Shown in pieces: positions 1 to 8,230 of a stretch of DNA of 64,000 nt. The DNA lies in NCBI GenBank assembly GCA_947631955.1, contig CANRNJ010000009.1, forward strand, positions 1 through 64,000. The letters are read 5' to 3'. Each line of letters starts with the position of its first letter. The first letter of the stretch is position 1. The notes under the pieces are model-generated. The model was not told the origin of the DNA, did not search any database, and was given only the letters and a program-made list of their open reading frames with translations. This stretch comes from an uncultured Lachnospiraceae bacterium. GTDB lineage: Bacteria; Bacillota; Clostridia; Lachnospirales; Lachnospiraceae. The translations under genes and the position numbers were made by a program.

Positions 1-1
1 T

Positions 2-136
2 CTGGACAATATCTACTTTTCAAGGTTCATCCGACCGATGGATCTGGTCGGCAGGCTCAAGATTCCGAGAGCCTATACAGGAAGTTCTCAAAATGTACTC
101 ATTTTGGCAAAAGGCGAACCGCTACCGTTTAGGTAA
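2..136 (+). CDS. C-terminal end of an unrecognised protein (partial)
   Basis: The window opens inside an open frame of 44 codons that ends with TAA at 134-136. The visible residues include the stretches FIRPMDLVGRL and NVLILAKGEPLPFR, which look like a folded protein's C-terminus. A second open frame ends at 130-132 but reads as low-quality sequence. I do not recognise the family. The start lies outside the window. Confidence 0.4.
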   Translation: MDNIYFSRFIRPMDLVGRLKIPRAYTGSSQNVLILAKGEPLPFR

Positions 137-205
137 CACCCATAGATATATTCTATCATAGTGACAGGGGTTTGCAAGATGGAATATGAAAGCCACATTC
201 CCGCC

Positions 206-234
206 TTGTATTATTTGAGAAAACGAATTATAAT
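206..234 (+). promoter_or_regulatory. sigma-A-type promoter for the response regulator operon
   Basis: TTGTAT at 206-211 and TATAAT at 229-234 are separated by exactly 17 bp. They lie 45 bp upstream of the response regulator start, which has AAGGAG just before it. Confidence 0.6.
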
Positions 235-278
235 AAAAGCCCCTTAGTGGCAGAACCAAAAAGCAAGGAGCAATCGCA

Positions 279-971
279 ATGGAAAATAAGATCATACTGA
301 TCGAAGATGACGAAGAGATCAGAAACATGGTGAAAGACTATTTATCAGGAGAATTTCAAGTCCTTTCTTTTCGTGACGGAAAAACAGCGGTCCGCACTGT
401 CAGGAATTACGACGAATACTCTCTTGCACTCATAGACCTTATGCTGCCGGACATGGATGGCATGGAGATCATTAAGAGTATCCGGCAGGCCAGCATGATC
501 CCAATCATCATTATCACCGCAAAGGACAATGATACCGATAAATCATTGGGGCTGAATCTGGGAGCCGACGATTACGTTGTAAAGCCCTTTTCTCTGATTG
601 AGCTCACCGCAAGGATCAACGCCAATATCCGGCGTGCCAGAACCTATCAAGCTATACCGGGTGATTCCGGAATTAAGATCAAAGATTTAGTGATCGACCC
701 GGCAAGTCATACTGTCAGCCGCCAAGGAGTCCTGATAGAGCTGACTCCCATTGAATTTGAGATCTTACACCTGCTGGCAGCCCATCCAGGACAGGCTTTC
801 TCAAAAGAACGCTTGTATGAACTCATTTGGAAAGAGCCGTATTTCGGAAATGAAAACGTGCTGAATACGCATATCAACCGACTGCGCCTGAAACTAAAAA
901 ACGGTGAAGAAGATACCGCAGCCTATATCAAAACTTTATGGGGAATAGGCTACAAGATGGAGGATAAATAA
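279..971 (+). CDS. OmpR/PhoB-family response regulator
   Basis: This 230-residue DNA-binding response regulator should be phosphorylated by the kinase encoded immediately downstream. The receiver domain (about residues 1-115) shows the acidic pair near residue 10, the phospho-acceptor Asp53 in LIDLMLPDMDG and the conserved Lys102 in VVKPF. The C-terminal winged helix (about 130-230) has the typical LTPIEFEIL and NTHINRLRLKL segments. An AAGGAG site precedes the ATG. The gene ends with TAA directly abutting the ATG of the kinase, so the two are probably co-translated. The downstream ABC transporter genes are the likely target, because an 11-bp-spaced direct repeat sits in front of them. The family call is certain; the signal sensed is unknown. 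Confidence 0.93.
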   Translation: MENKIILIEDDEEIRNMVKDYLSGEFQVLSFRDGKTAVRTVRNYDEYSLALIDLMLPDMDGMEIIKSIRQASMIPIIIITAKDNDTDKSLGLNLGADDYVVKPFSLIELTARINANIRRARTYQAIPGDSGIKIKDLVIDPASHTVSRQGVLIELTPIEFEILHLLAAHPGQAFSKERLYELIWKEPYFGNENVLNTHINRLRLKLKNGEEDTAAYIKTLWGIGYKMEDK

Positions 972-1892
972 ATGTGGATTTTGCCTGCCTTGCTTTCAGC
1001 TGCCTTGCTGTCTGCCTTCATTTGGCAGAGAATACAGTATCGGAAACTGCAGAAAGAAATCAACTATATCAGCAGCCGACTGGAAACGCTTTCTATTACT
1101 TCTGAAAACAGCTTTGTCCTTCTTCCTGCCGATCATGCCTGTATCAAAAAATTAGGGGCTGCAGTCAACGTATTGCTTCAAAACTTTTATAAAAAAAAGT
1201 CAGAATATGAACAGGCGCAGAAAACGATGGCGCAGGTCCTTACAAATATCTCGCATGATATTCGCACCCCTTTGACTGTACTGAAAGGAAACAGCGAAAT
1301 GCTGGCTGCAAAAGCGGATGATCTATCTGTACCGGATGATATCCGTACTATGGCTGCTAAAATCGACCTCAAAGCAGATGATCTGATAGCAACGATAAAC
1401 GACTATTTTACAATGTCCAAAATTGCTTCCGGTGATCTTCCTTTGAAACTGAAAAAGGAAAATATTTCAGGATTATGCCAAGACACCATTTTGGAATATT
1501 ATGATCTGCTTGAAAAGCAGCAGTTTGAGGCAGATATACAGATACCGGCCGCGCCGGTCTATGCAGACACAGACAGGGACGCTCTGCAGCGCATTTTGAA
1601 AAACTTAATAGACAATGCGATCCGGCATGGCGGCAGCGGCAGGTATATCGCCCTGCGTCTTACAGCGGAAAAGGGTAAATGCGTCATTGAAATAGAGGAT
1701 CACGGAAAAGGAATGTCGCCTCAGCAGCAAAAGAAGATATTCACAAGAAACTATACGACTGCCCCGAAATCATCGGGAAACGGTCTGGGATTGGCGATCG
1801 CAGAGAAACTTTCTATGCAGATAGGAGCGGAATTGCAGGTCCACAGCATACAGAATGAGCAAACGGTTTTCTCAGTCATTTTGAAAAGTTAG
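972..1892 (+). CDS. sensor histidine kinase, short single-TM type
   Basis: This is a 306-residue histidine kinase. One hydrophobic segment spans roughly residues 1-20 and is followed directly by a cytoplasmic linker, so there is no room for an extracellular sensor domain. The phospho-acceptor His95 lies in NISHDIRTPL. The ATPase domain shows the N box (NLIDNAIRHG), the G1 box (DHGKGM) and the G2 box (GNGLGLAI). Small kinases with this layout often sense through a partner ABC transporter, as in bacitracin-type systems; here an ABC ATPase and permease follow, so that is a reasonable inference. The start abuts the stop of the regulator gene. Confidence 0.92.
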   Translation: MWILPALLSAALLSAFIWQRIQYRKLQKEINYISSRLETLSITSENSFVLLPADHACIKKLGAAVNVLLQNFYKKKSEYEQAQKTMAQVLTNISHDIRTPLTVLKGNSEMLAAKADDLSVPDDIRTMAAKIDLKADDLIATINDYFTMSKIASGDLPLKLKKENISGLCQDTILEYYDLLEKQQFEADIQIPAAPVYADTDRDALQRILKNLIDNAIRHGGSGRYIALRLTAEKGKCVIEIEDHGKGMSPQQQKKIFTRNYTTAPKSSGNGLGLAIAEKLSMQIGAELQVHSIQNEQTVFSVILKS

Positions 1893-1941
1893 AAAAAAGT
1901 TAGATTTCAGACAGAGAAAAGAGAAGTCTGTTTTGTATAAT
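1888..1941 (+). promoter_or_regulatory. ABC-operon promoter with OmpR-type direct repeat
   Basis: GTTAGA occurs at 1888-1893 and again at 1899-1904, an 11-bp step, the usual spacing for OmpR/PhoB-type regulators. A good -10 box, TATAAT, is at 1936-1941. The hexamer 17 bp upstream (AGAGAA) is a poor -35, as expected for an activator-dependent promoter. CAGAC and GTCTG also form a small inverted repeat at about 1908-1930. The site overlaps the end of the kinase gene. Confidence 0.45.
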
Positions 1942-1971
1942 AGGAGCCGTACGGCATAGGAGGAATACAAA

Positions 1972-2883
1972 ATGGATCATATCATGGAAACTTCAGGGCT
2001 GCGAAAATCCTACAAAGGAAATGTCGTTGTAAACGATGTGAATATCCATGTGCCCAAAGGGTCCATTTACGGCTTTGTCGGGCCCAACGGCGCCGGTAAG
2101 AGTACAGTGATGAAAATGATCCTGAACCTTATCCGGCCGGAAGCCGGAGAGGTTCGACTTTTTGGGGAGAAAGTCACCGGCCAAAGCTGCGAAATTTTCA
2201 AACGGGTAGGTTCTATCATCGAAAATCCGTATTTTTACGAAAAAATGACAGCCCGGCAGAATTTAGATCTTCATTGCGATTATATGGGATTTCCCAACAA
2301 GGAGCGTATCGATGAAGTCCTGCAGATGGTTGACTTGCAAAACGCAGAGAGAAAACAGGTACGCCATTACTCATTAGGGATGAAACAGCGGTTAGCAATC
2401 GCAAGAGCTATCCTTGCAAGGCCGGAATTTCTGATCTTAGACGAACCGGTCAACGCACTGGACCCCGAAGGCATCCGCGAAATGAGGCACCTGTTTCAGC
2501 AGCTTAATCAGGAAGAGGGAACGACCATTTTTATTTCCAACCACATCCTGTCTGAGGTGGACTTGATCGCTGATACGATCGGAATCATTCAACACGGAAA
2601 CCTGCTGGCAGAACTGCCCATTGAGGAGATCCATAAGCATCAAGCGGAGTATATCAGCCTGCAGGTTGATGATGCAGCCCATGCAGCAGCCTTACTGGAA
2701 CAGATGGGCGTTACAAACTTCAGCGTATTGGATAAAGAGTTCATCCGGATCTATGACCCGGATATTTCCGGTAAAATTTTGTCAAAAACCCTCATTGAAA
2801 ATGGTGTTGGTTTAGAGAGCTTAGGCCGCAGCCAGGACACTCTGGAAGACTATTTCTTTCAGCTTACGGAGAACGGAAAGTAA
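1972..2883 (+). CDS. ABC transporter ATP-binding protein, BcrA type
   Basis: This 303-residue nucleotide-binding subunit belongs to an ABC exporter. It shows Walker A (GPNGAGKST, about residues 37-45), the signature segment YSLGMKQRLAIA and Walker B with catalytic Glu (LILDEP), plus the H loop (ISNHILSE). The about 90-residue C-terminal extension is typical of the bacitracin/lantibiotic immunity ATPases (BcrA, also called CcmA-like). AGGAGG stands 8 bases before the ATG. It pairs with the permease encoded 20 bases downstream. The likely role is resistance to, or export of, a peptide antimicrobial; the substrate cannot be told from sequence. Confidence 0.9.
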   Translation: MDHIMETSGLRKSYKGNVVVNDVNIHVPKGSIYGFVGPNGAGKSTVMKMILNLIRPEAGEVRLFGEKVTGQSCEIFKRVGSIIENPYFYEKMTARQNLDLHCDYMGFPNKERIDEVLQMVDLQNAERKQVRHYSLGMKQRLAIARAILARPEFLILDEPVNALDPEGIREMRHLFQQLNQEEGTTIFISNHILSEVDLIADTIGIIQHGNLLAELPIEEIHKHQAEYISLQVDDAAHAAALLEQMGVTNFSVLDKEFIRIYDPDISGKILSKTLIENGVGLESLGRSQDTLEDYFFQLTENGK

Positions 2884-2916
2884 GAGGAGCGGGAACGCTC
2901 CGGAATGGAGATCGAA

Positions 2917-3609
2917 ATGGCACACCTGATCAAACTGGAATTGAAAAAATTCGGGATCGCCCGAAATATTATTTTTACGTTTGCCGCAATTCTTTTCAGC
3001 ATACTGTTCATCACCGTATCCTTGTGGGATAGTATGACAGACCCGGAACAGACCAAAGACACGTTTGAAAGTACATATCTTGTTATCGGTTTGCTGACGT
3101 CCTTTATTTTTCTTGTATACTCGTCGGTTTTAACTGCACGTCTGATAATTGAAGAGTATAATCAGCGGACGATCACGATCCTGTTCTCCTATCCTTTGAA
3201 CCGCATGGAATTGATTGCCGGTAAATTGATTATCATTATGGTTTATACGGCAGTTTCAATGACGGCGGGATATCTCTGCTGCAGCGGCTATATCGTGTTT
3301 GCGGATAGGCATTTTGATATGCTGGAGGGAACGTTCCGGATCTCCATGCTCCGGACATGGATACCAATGGCCATAACTACGGTGGCTGTATGCACAGTGC
3401 TGTCACTCTGGCCATTCATCATTGGCATGATACGAAAATCCGTTCCGGCTGCGATCATAACCTCATTGATCGTTATCGTGTTTCGGCAGGTCATCATCAG
3501 CAAAAACGCGGCAGATCATGAGTCCTTGCTGCAGCTCTTTTTGACCGCGGTCATTACGTTTGGAGCGGCTTTATTCATCTTCAAAAAGAAAGTGCCGGAA
3601 CTGTATTGA
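2917..3609 (+). CDS. ABC-2 type permease subunit
   Basis: This hydrophobic protein of about 230 residues has around six predicted membrane segments and belongs to the BcrB/ABC-2 permease type. It forms the membrane half of the transporter with the ATPase just upstream. I place the start at the ATG at 2917, because GGAG stands six bases before it; an in-frame ATG at 2905 lacks a good site. The 3' end overlaps the remnant TetR gene on the other strand by about 29 bp, so the transporter cassette may have been inserted there. The family is clear but the substrate is not. Confidence 0.85.
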   Translation: MAHLIKLELKKFGIARNIIFTFAAILFSILFITVSLWDSMTDPEQTKDTFESTYLVIGLLTSFIFLVYSSVLTARLIIEEYNQRTITILFSYPLNRMELIAGKLIIIMVYTAVSMTAGYLCCSGYIVFADRHFDMLEGTFRISMLRTWIPMAITTVAVCTVLSLWPFIIGMIRKSVPAAIITSLIVIVFRQVIISKNAADHESLLQLFLTAVITFGAALFIFKKKVPELY

Positions 3610-3962
3610 TCCCTTTCTCCTGTACCGCCAATACCGCACCTCGATACGCCTGCTCCGCTGGGATCTTATCAGTTCCTCGTCATATTCCAATGAATTGTCA
3701 GCAATGATGCCCGCATATCCATGAACAAACAGAAAAACCGTTATAAAGATCTCTTTTACCTGCTCTATGCTTCCTCCGACCGCCCCTTTCATTGCTGAAA
3801 GGACAGGCGCAAGTTTTTCGACCGCGAAGCGGATATAATTCAGCCCGATTCCGAGCATAACACCTTCATGCGGACTTCCGGTCTTCATCGGGTATTCAGA
3901 ATGACAGGAGTCAGCTTTAAAAGGAACTTTTGCCCGAAAATGTTTGATCTGCGTCAGCCCCT
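3581..3962 (-). pseudogene. TetR-family regulator remnant, C-terminal half only
   Basis: Read on the minus strand, this stretch encodes the ligand-binding half of a TetR/AcrR regulator (PMKTGSPHEGVMLGIG, then FLFVHGYAGIIADNSLEYDEEL). The usual N-terminal helix-turn-helix is absent: the reading frame runs upstream into the HdeD-like gene in another frame with no start. After EYDEELI a one-base slip is needed. With one extra A in the ATAAGATCCC stretch, the protein continues IPAEQAYRGAVLAVQEKG, which is the expected family ending, and stops at TGA 3581-3583. N-terminal loss together with a frameshift makes this a decayed gene rather than a short protein. Confidence 0.65.
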
Positions 3963-4550
3963 CTAGTCGATCTCCCTTGCCTCCGCTTCAAGCGCCTCGG
4001 CTTCCTGTTTCATCGTTTTTGCCGTCCGATAAAGCCTTGACACGATCCAGATATCGGAAAGACCGTCGTAGATCAGGCATATGCCAATCACCATAACCAC
4101 CGTATCCAGCGCCGCAAACGGCCTGCATATAAGGAGCACGCCGAATCCTGCGGTAAGCAGTCCGAGGATAAGGGCCACCCACCACTTATCATATTTTTCC
4201 TGACACAAGGTCACCGCCTGACGCAGGTTGTTGACTCCATGCAGCACGATCACAATGCCCACGATGATCGGAATGATCGCCAGCACTTTATCGGGCTGCA
4301 GCAGGATCCAAACGCCCACTACCGCCAGTATGATCCCCATGATCAGATTCATCTGCGAATACACGCTTCCGTCTTTGGCGGTAAAATATACTGCCAGACG
4401 CACGCCGCCGCCGATCAGCAGCACCGCGCCGACCGCCGTGCATACGACCTGCATGGACAGGTCCGGCCACGCGACCAGAACGATCCCCAGCAAAATGCAT
4501 AAGATCGCTGAGATCACCACATTTGTTTTCAGTTTCTTCAAAAGATTCAT
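3963..4550 (-). CDS. HdeD/DUF308-family membrane protein
   Basis: This protein of about 195 residues has six regularly spaced hydrophobic helices in repeated pairs with the motif GxxLLxxGxxxL, typical of the DUF308/HdeD family named after the E. coli acid-resistance protein. Its biochemical role is not known. A polar Glu-rich tail (EAEALEAEAREID) follows the last helix. I choose the ATG at 4550 because GGAGGG stands seven bases before it; a longer frame starting at 4580 has no such site. It lies 31 bp downstream of the VanZ-like gene on the same strand. Confidence 0.8.
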   Translation of the reverse strand: MNLLKKLKTNVVISAILCILLGIVLVAWPDLSMQVVCTAVGAVLLIGGGVRLAVYFTAKDGSVYSQMNLIMGIILAVVGVWILLQPDKVLAIIPIIVGIVIVLHGVNNLRQAVTLCQEKYDKWWVALILGLLTAGFGVLLICRPFAALDTVVMVIGICLIYDGLSDIWIVSRLYRTAKTMKQEAEALEAEAREID

Positions 4551-4581
4551 ACTATCCCTCCATTTTATCATTTCTATCATT

Positions 4582-5085
4582 CTACACCCTGTCCTTTTTT
4601 AGTGACACGGCGTTCTTTTTATATGACACATATGTCATTAACCTGTAACATCCGTAACCGATCACGGCTCCCAGACAATTCAGCAGGATATCATCCACAT
4701 CAAAAGCCCCGAACGCGCTGAACAGCTGAAACGCTTCCATGCCGAGCACAAACGTAAACGCATAGATGAATACGTCTGCCAGACGGAGCGCCCCGTCGGA
4801 TAAGAGGGGCAGGAAAAAGCCAAACGGCACAAGGACCAGAATATTACCGGCCAGATTCTCCACGCTGTTCAGTTTATACGCATAATCTATATACATTTTG
4901 ATCGTCCTAAAAGGCATAAAATTAGCCGTTCCGAGTCCCTCCAATATCACGTCTTTGCGCCATGTACCGGCGATCGCGTACAGCTGCGCCAAGGGATATT
5001 TGAAGATAATGACCTTAATGACAAATATGATATAGACAGCAAAAAAGAGTTTTCCTAGAAAACGTCTTGAGATTCTTTTTTGCAT
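4582..5085 (-). CDS. VanZ-like family membrane protein
   Basis: This is a VanZ-like protein of about 167 residues with four to five hydrophobic segments and the family hallmarks NLAGNILVLVPFGFFLP, GMEAFQLF and DVDDILLNCLGAVIGY. VanZ itself gives modest teicoplanin resistance, but most family members have no assigned function. The start at 5085 follows CGGGAGAA; a longer frame from 5130 would overlap the upstream dehydrogenase. It follows that VanH-like dehydrogenase by 29 bp, so the two are probably one transcript. Confidence 0.85.
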   Translation of the reverse strand: MQKRISRRFLGKLFFAVYIIFVIKVIIFKYPLAQLYAIAGTWRKDVILEGLGTANFMPFRTIKMYIDYAYKLNSVENLAGNILVLVPFGFFLPLLSDGALRLADVFIYAFTFVLGMEAFQLFSAFGAFDVDDILLNCLGAVIGYGCYRLMTYVSYKKNAVSLKKDRV

Positions 5086-5114
5086 CACAAATTCTCCCGG
5101 TCGTCTGCACCGTG

Positions 5115-6098
5115 TCAGTTGACTTCCCACGGATTTTTCTTTCCTTCCATATAGAGTCTGCAGCTCGTCAGAGAGTCCCTGACGACGGTTTCCACATAAT
5201 TTTTCGTGTAAAAAGCCATATGATGGGAAACGATCACATTGGGAAAACTTCTCAAAAGCGCTAACTCTCTATTCTTTAATATATCCGCCTTGTGGTCATA
5301 ATAGTATAATCCAAACTCATTTTCTACAACATCAAGACCTGCGGCTCCGATCTTACCGCTTTCGACCGCTTCAATCAACGCGCCGGAATCGATCAGGGCT
5401 CCGCGGGCCGTATTGACGATAACGACGCCGTCCTTCATCCGGGCGATCGTGTCCGCCCCGATCAGGTGATAGTTTTCCTCGGTCAACGGCGTGTGCAGCG
5501 TGATCACGTCCGCGTCGCTCCAGATCCGGTCAAGCGGCACATATTCGGCATACTGTTTCAGTTCTTCCTTTTCGTACAAGTCGTACGCCAAGATGCGGCA
5601 CCCGAATCCCGACAGATTCCCGACTACCGTCGCGCCGATCCTTCCCGTTCCAATGACTCCTACGGTCAAATCTTTTAACTCCCTGCCGTTCAGCCCCGCA
5701 AGCGTATAGTCCTGAAGGGCGCTCCTGCCGAGGATCGCTCCCATTCTGCGTATGGACATGAGAATGAGCATGACGGTGTAATCCGCCACGCCGTTCGGCC
5801 CGTAAGGCGCGTTTCCCACCTTGATGCCGCATGCCTCAGCCGCCTCCAGATCGAGATGATCGTAACCGATCGTACGGGTGGTCACATACTCTACTCCATG
5901 ATTGCGGAAAGCCTGCATCAGACGCGCATCCACTTTGGAAGTGATCACGTTGACGCATCGGCTGCCCTCGCACAGCGATACATTGTCAAGACTCGGCGCG
6001 TCCTCGCACAGCACCAGTTTCAGTCCCAGTTCCTCTGCATATTTCATAAAAAGCGGTTTCTCGTCAAAACTCCTGCAATTATAAACCGTAACCTGCAT
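5115..6098 (-). CDS. D-2-hydroxyacid dehydrogenase, D-lactate dehydrogenase/VanH type
   Basis: This 327-residue NAD-dependent dehydrogenase probably interconverts pyruvate and D-lactate in the cytoplasm. The Rossmann motif GVIGTGRIG lies near residues 146-154. The catalytic triad is visible as Arg in NTARGALID, Glu in DVVENE and His in VIVSHHMAFYT. The segment TRTIGYDHLDL is characteristic of the D-LDH branch and of VanH. Its neighbour is a VanZ-like gene, but no D-Ala-D-Lac ligase or VanX dipeptidase is present. A fermentative D-LDH is therefore the simplest reading. AAGGAAAG precedes the start. Confidence 0.88.
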   Translation of the reverse strand: MQVTVYNCRSFDEKPLFMKYAEELGLKLVLCEDAPSLDNVSLCEGSRCVNVITSKVDARLMQAFRNHGVEYVTTRTIGYDHLDLEAAEACGIKVGNAPYGPNGVADYTVMLILMSIRRMGAILGRSALQDYTLAGLNGRELKDLTVGVIGTGRIGATVVGNLSGFGCRILAYDLYEKEELKQYAEYVPLDRIWSDADVITLHTPLTEENYHLIGADTIARMKDGVVIVNTARGALIDSGALIEAVESGKIGAAGLDVVENEFGLYYYDHKADILKNRELALLRSFPNVIVSHHMAFYTKNYVETVVRDSLTSCRLYMEGKKNPWEVN

Positions 6099-6221
6099 AA
6101 TCTTTCCTTTCGTTACTCCATGACAACAATGCTTACTTCTGCGGTTTCTTCCGCTGTCTATCCTGTCTGTCCGTTTCTTCTATCTTTTCCGGCTGTCCGG
6201 CTGCTTACCTGCCCCGGCATG

Positions 6222-7634
6222 TTATCTTGGACCGCCGTGTGACGGATCCTTGTCCGATTCGCCGTGGAATGGATCCCTGCCCGATTCGCTGTGGGACGGA
6301 TCCTTGGGCGAACTGCTCCCGGCGGTCTTCTCTCTGCCCGTTTCTTCGGACATCTTGTCTTTGATCTTTTTCAAGAGCAGAGGCTCCTCGATCTTAAGCT
6401 GCGATGCCATCTTGGCTTCGAGTTCCTCCTGTTGGGCCGATTCGATCTCCTGTTGGTAAGTATCTTCCATTTCTTTCTCATATTCCGTAATGATTGCCGT
6501 GTCCTCCGGACGTATCTTGCGGAAGGCGTTAAATCCGGACACAAGGATCTGAATACTCTGCTTCGTGGTGTTGAACGCGCCCTCCTCATAGAGGTTGACC
6601 ACGATAATGCCGATGGGCACCGCAAGGATCATGCCGAGCACCCCCGCCGCCTTATAGCCTATATAGAGCAGGAAAAGAGTCGGTATGGAATTCAGCCCCA
6701 TGGAATCGCCCACAATCTTGGGCTGTATCATCTGCCGCACCAGCTGTCCGACACACCAGATGATCAAAAGTCCCACGGCCAGCGAATAATTCTTGCCCAA
6801 GGCCGCAATGACCGCCCACGGTATCATGATCGTGCCCGTACCGAATACCGGCAGCAGATCCATAAAAGCGATCCCTAGCGCGACAAGCGCCGTATAGCGT
6901 ACCTGAAGGGCAAACAGCCCGATCACGAGAAGAAGGTAGATCCAGAATTCGATCTTAAGCTGCGCCTTAAAATAACCGCCCACCGCTTTCCGAAGGCTCC
7001 TGCGGATCAGATCGAACCGATAGCGTATGCTGTCCGGCACATACTTTTGCGCGACTTCCGCCATATAGCTTTTGTCGGCCACAAAAAAATATGCGGATAA
7101 GATACACATGACCGCTCCGAGGAAAATATCCGGCAGCTGCTTCACCACATTTCCAACCGCTCCCACCGTCGGCGTGCCTGCGTTTTCCATCAGGCCGCCC
7201 AGATAATCGCCGATCTGATCGCCGAAATTATGCAGAGAAGTCTGCACATCCGCCGGAAGCCTGTTGTACAGGCCCTCCAGATTCGCCGCGACCTGATCGA
7301 GCGACTTCACGACGCTCTCCCACAAGAGCGGCAGTTCATTGATGAAACTGACTCCCTCTTTGATCAGTTTGGAAACTACCGCATAGACAAGCAGGATGAC
7401 CGCCGCAAGCACCGCCACGATCACAATGGCGGACGCTCCCTTGCGCCTTACCTTTAACTTTTCTTCAAAAAAGCGCACTACCGGAGAGGCGATCAGCGCA
7501 ATGATCCAGCCTATCACAAAGGGCATAAAAAAGTAGATGCATCTTGGCAGCACAAACAAGCACAAAAGCAGGATCGCCAGCGCCGTCAACAGATTCAAAA
7601 TGACTTTAAGATAAGTTTTTAATGATTGTTTCAT
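6222..7634 (-). CDS. AI-2E family (PerM-like) membrane transporter
   Basis: This 470-residue protein of the AI-2E/PerM family has about eight membrane helices. The family core includes FGTGTIMIPWAVIAAL, IQPKIVGDSMGLN and PTLFLLYIGYKAAG. Members are proposed exporters of small molecules or ions, and the substrate is undefined. The last ~100 residues are charged, ending in a low-complexity tail with repeats such as KDPSH and ESGRDPFHGES, encoded by three imperfect 33-bp units at about 6240-6310. GGAGGAAG precedes the ATG. The start overlaps the stop of engB by 4 bp, so it is translationally coupled to it. Confidence 0.88.
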   Translation of the reverse strand: MKQSLKTYLKVILNLLTALAILLLCLFVLPRCIYFFMPFVIGWIIALIASPVVRFFEEKLKVRRKGASAIVIVAVLAAVILLVYAVVSKLIKEGVSFINELPLLWESVVKSLDQVAANLEGLYNRLPADVQTSLHNFGDQIGDYLGGLMENAGTPTVGAVGNVVKQLPDIFLGAVMCILSAYFFVADKSYMAEVAQKYVPDSIRYRFDLIRRSLRKAVGGYFKAQLKIEFWIYLLLVIGLFALQVRYTALVALGIAFMDLLPVFGTGTIMIPWAVIAALGKNYSLAVGLLIIWCVGQLVRQMIQPKIVGDSMGLNSIPTLFLLYIGYKAAGVLGMILAVPIGIIVVNLYEEGAFNTTKQSIQILVSGFNAFRKIRPEDTAIITEYEKEMEDTYQQEIESAQQEELEAKMASQLKIEEPLLLKKIKDKMSEETGREKTAGSSSPKDPSHSESGRDPFHGESDKDPSHGGPR

Positions 7635-8227
7635 GAAACTTCCTCCGCTAAGATCTTGTCCAGAAGTTCATAGATCTCATCTCTGCCCTGTTTTGACAGC
7701 GCCGAATACGCAATGACGATCGTGTCAGGTTCTGTTTCAAGCGTGTCACATATGATTTTTTTATGTTTGGACAGTTGGCTTTTGTTTATCTTATCCGCCT
7801 TCGTCGCAACGATAATCGGTTTATAACCGCGCCTGACGATCCAGTCATACATGATCCGGTCGTTTTCCGACGGCGCATGGCGGATATCGATCAAAAGAAA
7901 AACGGCTGCTATTTTTTTGGACTGGTACAGATAATCTTCGATCATCTTTCCCCACTGGGCTTTCACCGCCTCGTTGGCGGTAGCATATCCGTAACCCGGC
8001 AGATCCACGAAGTACATCTCCCCGTTGATATTATAATAATTGATCGTCTGGGTCTTTCCCGGATGGGAACTGGTGCGCGCCAGTGATTTACGATTCATGA
8101 GCCCGTTGATAAGAGATGATTTGCCCACATTGCTCTTGCCCGCAAAAGCGATCTCCGGAAGTTTGTTGTCCGGCAGCCTGCTCGTAATACCGCACACCGT
8201 TTCCAACTGAACATTTTTAATGACCAT
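7631..8227 (-). CDS. engB: ribosome biogenesis GTP-binding protein EngB/YsxC
   Basis: This is the EngB (YihA/YsxC) GTPase of about 198 residues, needed for assembly of the large ribosomal subunit. It shows G1 GKSNVGKSS, the G2-region TQTIN, G3 DLPGYGYA, G4 TKADK and G5 YSAL. I choose the ATG at 8227 because GGAG sits eight bases before it and the protein then starts at the family's usual place; frames extending to 8374 read through a hairpin-rich repeat. It lies downstream of lon, a common Firmicutes order, and its own RBS region appears twice because of the direct repeat described at 8231-8377. Confidence 0.95.
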   Translation of the reverse strand: MVIKNVQLETVCGITSRLPDNKLPEIAFAGKSNVGKSSLINGLMNRKSLARTSSHPGKTQTINYYNINGEMYFVDLPGYGYATANEAVKAQWGKMIEDYLYQSKKIAAVFLLIDIRHAPSENDRIMYDWIVRRGYKPIIVATKADKINKSQLSKHKKIICDTLETEPDTIVIAYSALSKQGRDEIYELLDKILAEEVS

Positions 8228-8230
8228 ATA

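Noticed and set aside
3571..3888. A 105-residue minus-strand frame as an independent small gene
   Set aside because: It is only the C-terminal part of a TetR regulator, its Met has no RBS, and the family sequence continues upstream of it and needs a frameshift near its end.
5115..6098. Part of a vancomycin resistance (vanHAX-like) operon
   Set aside because: No D-Ala-D-Lac ligase, VanX dipeptidase or VanRS pair is present nearby, so only the family resemblance is reported.
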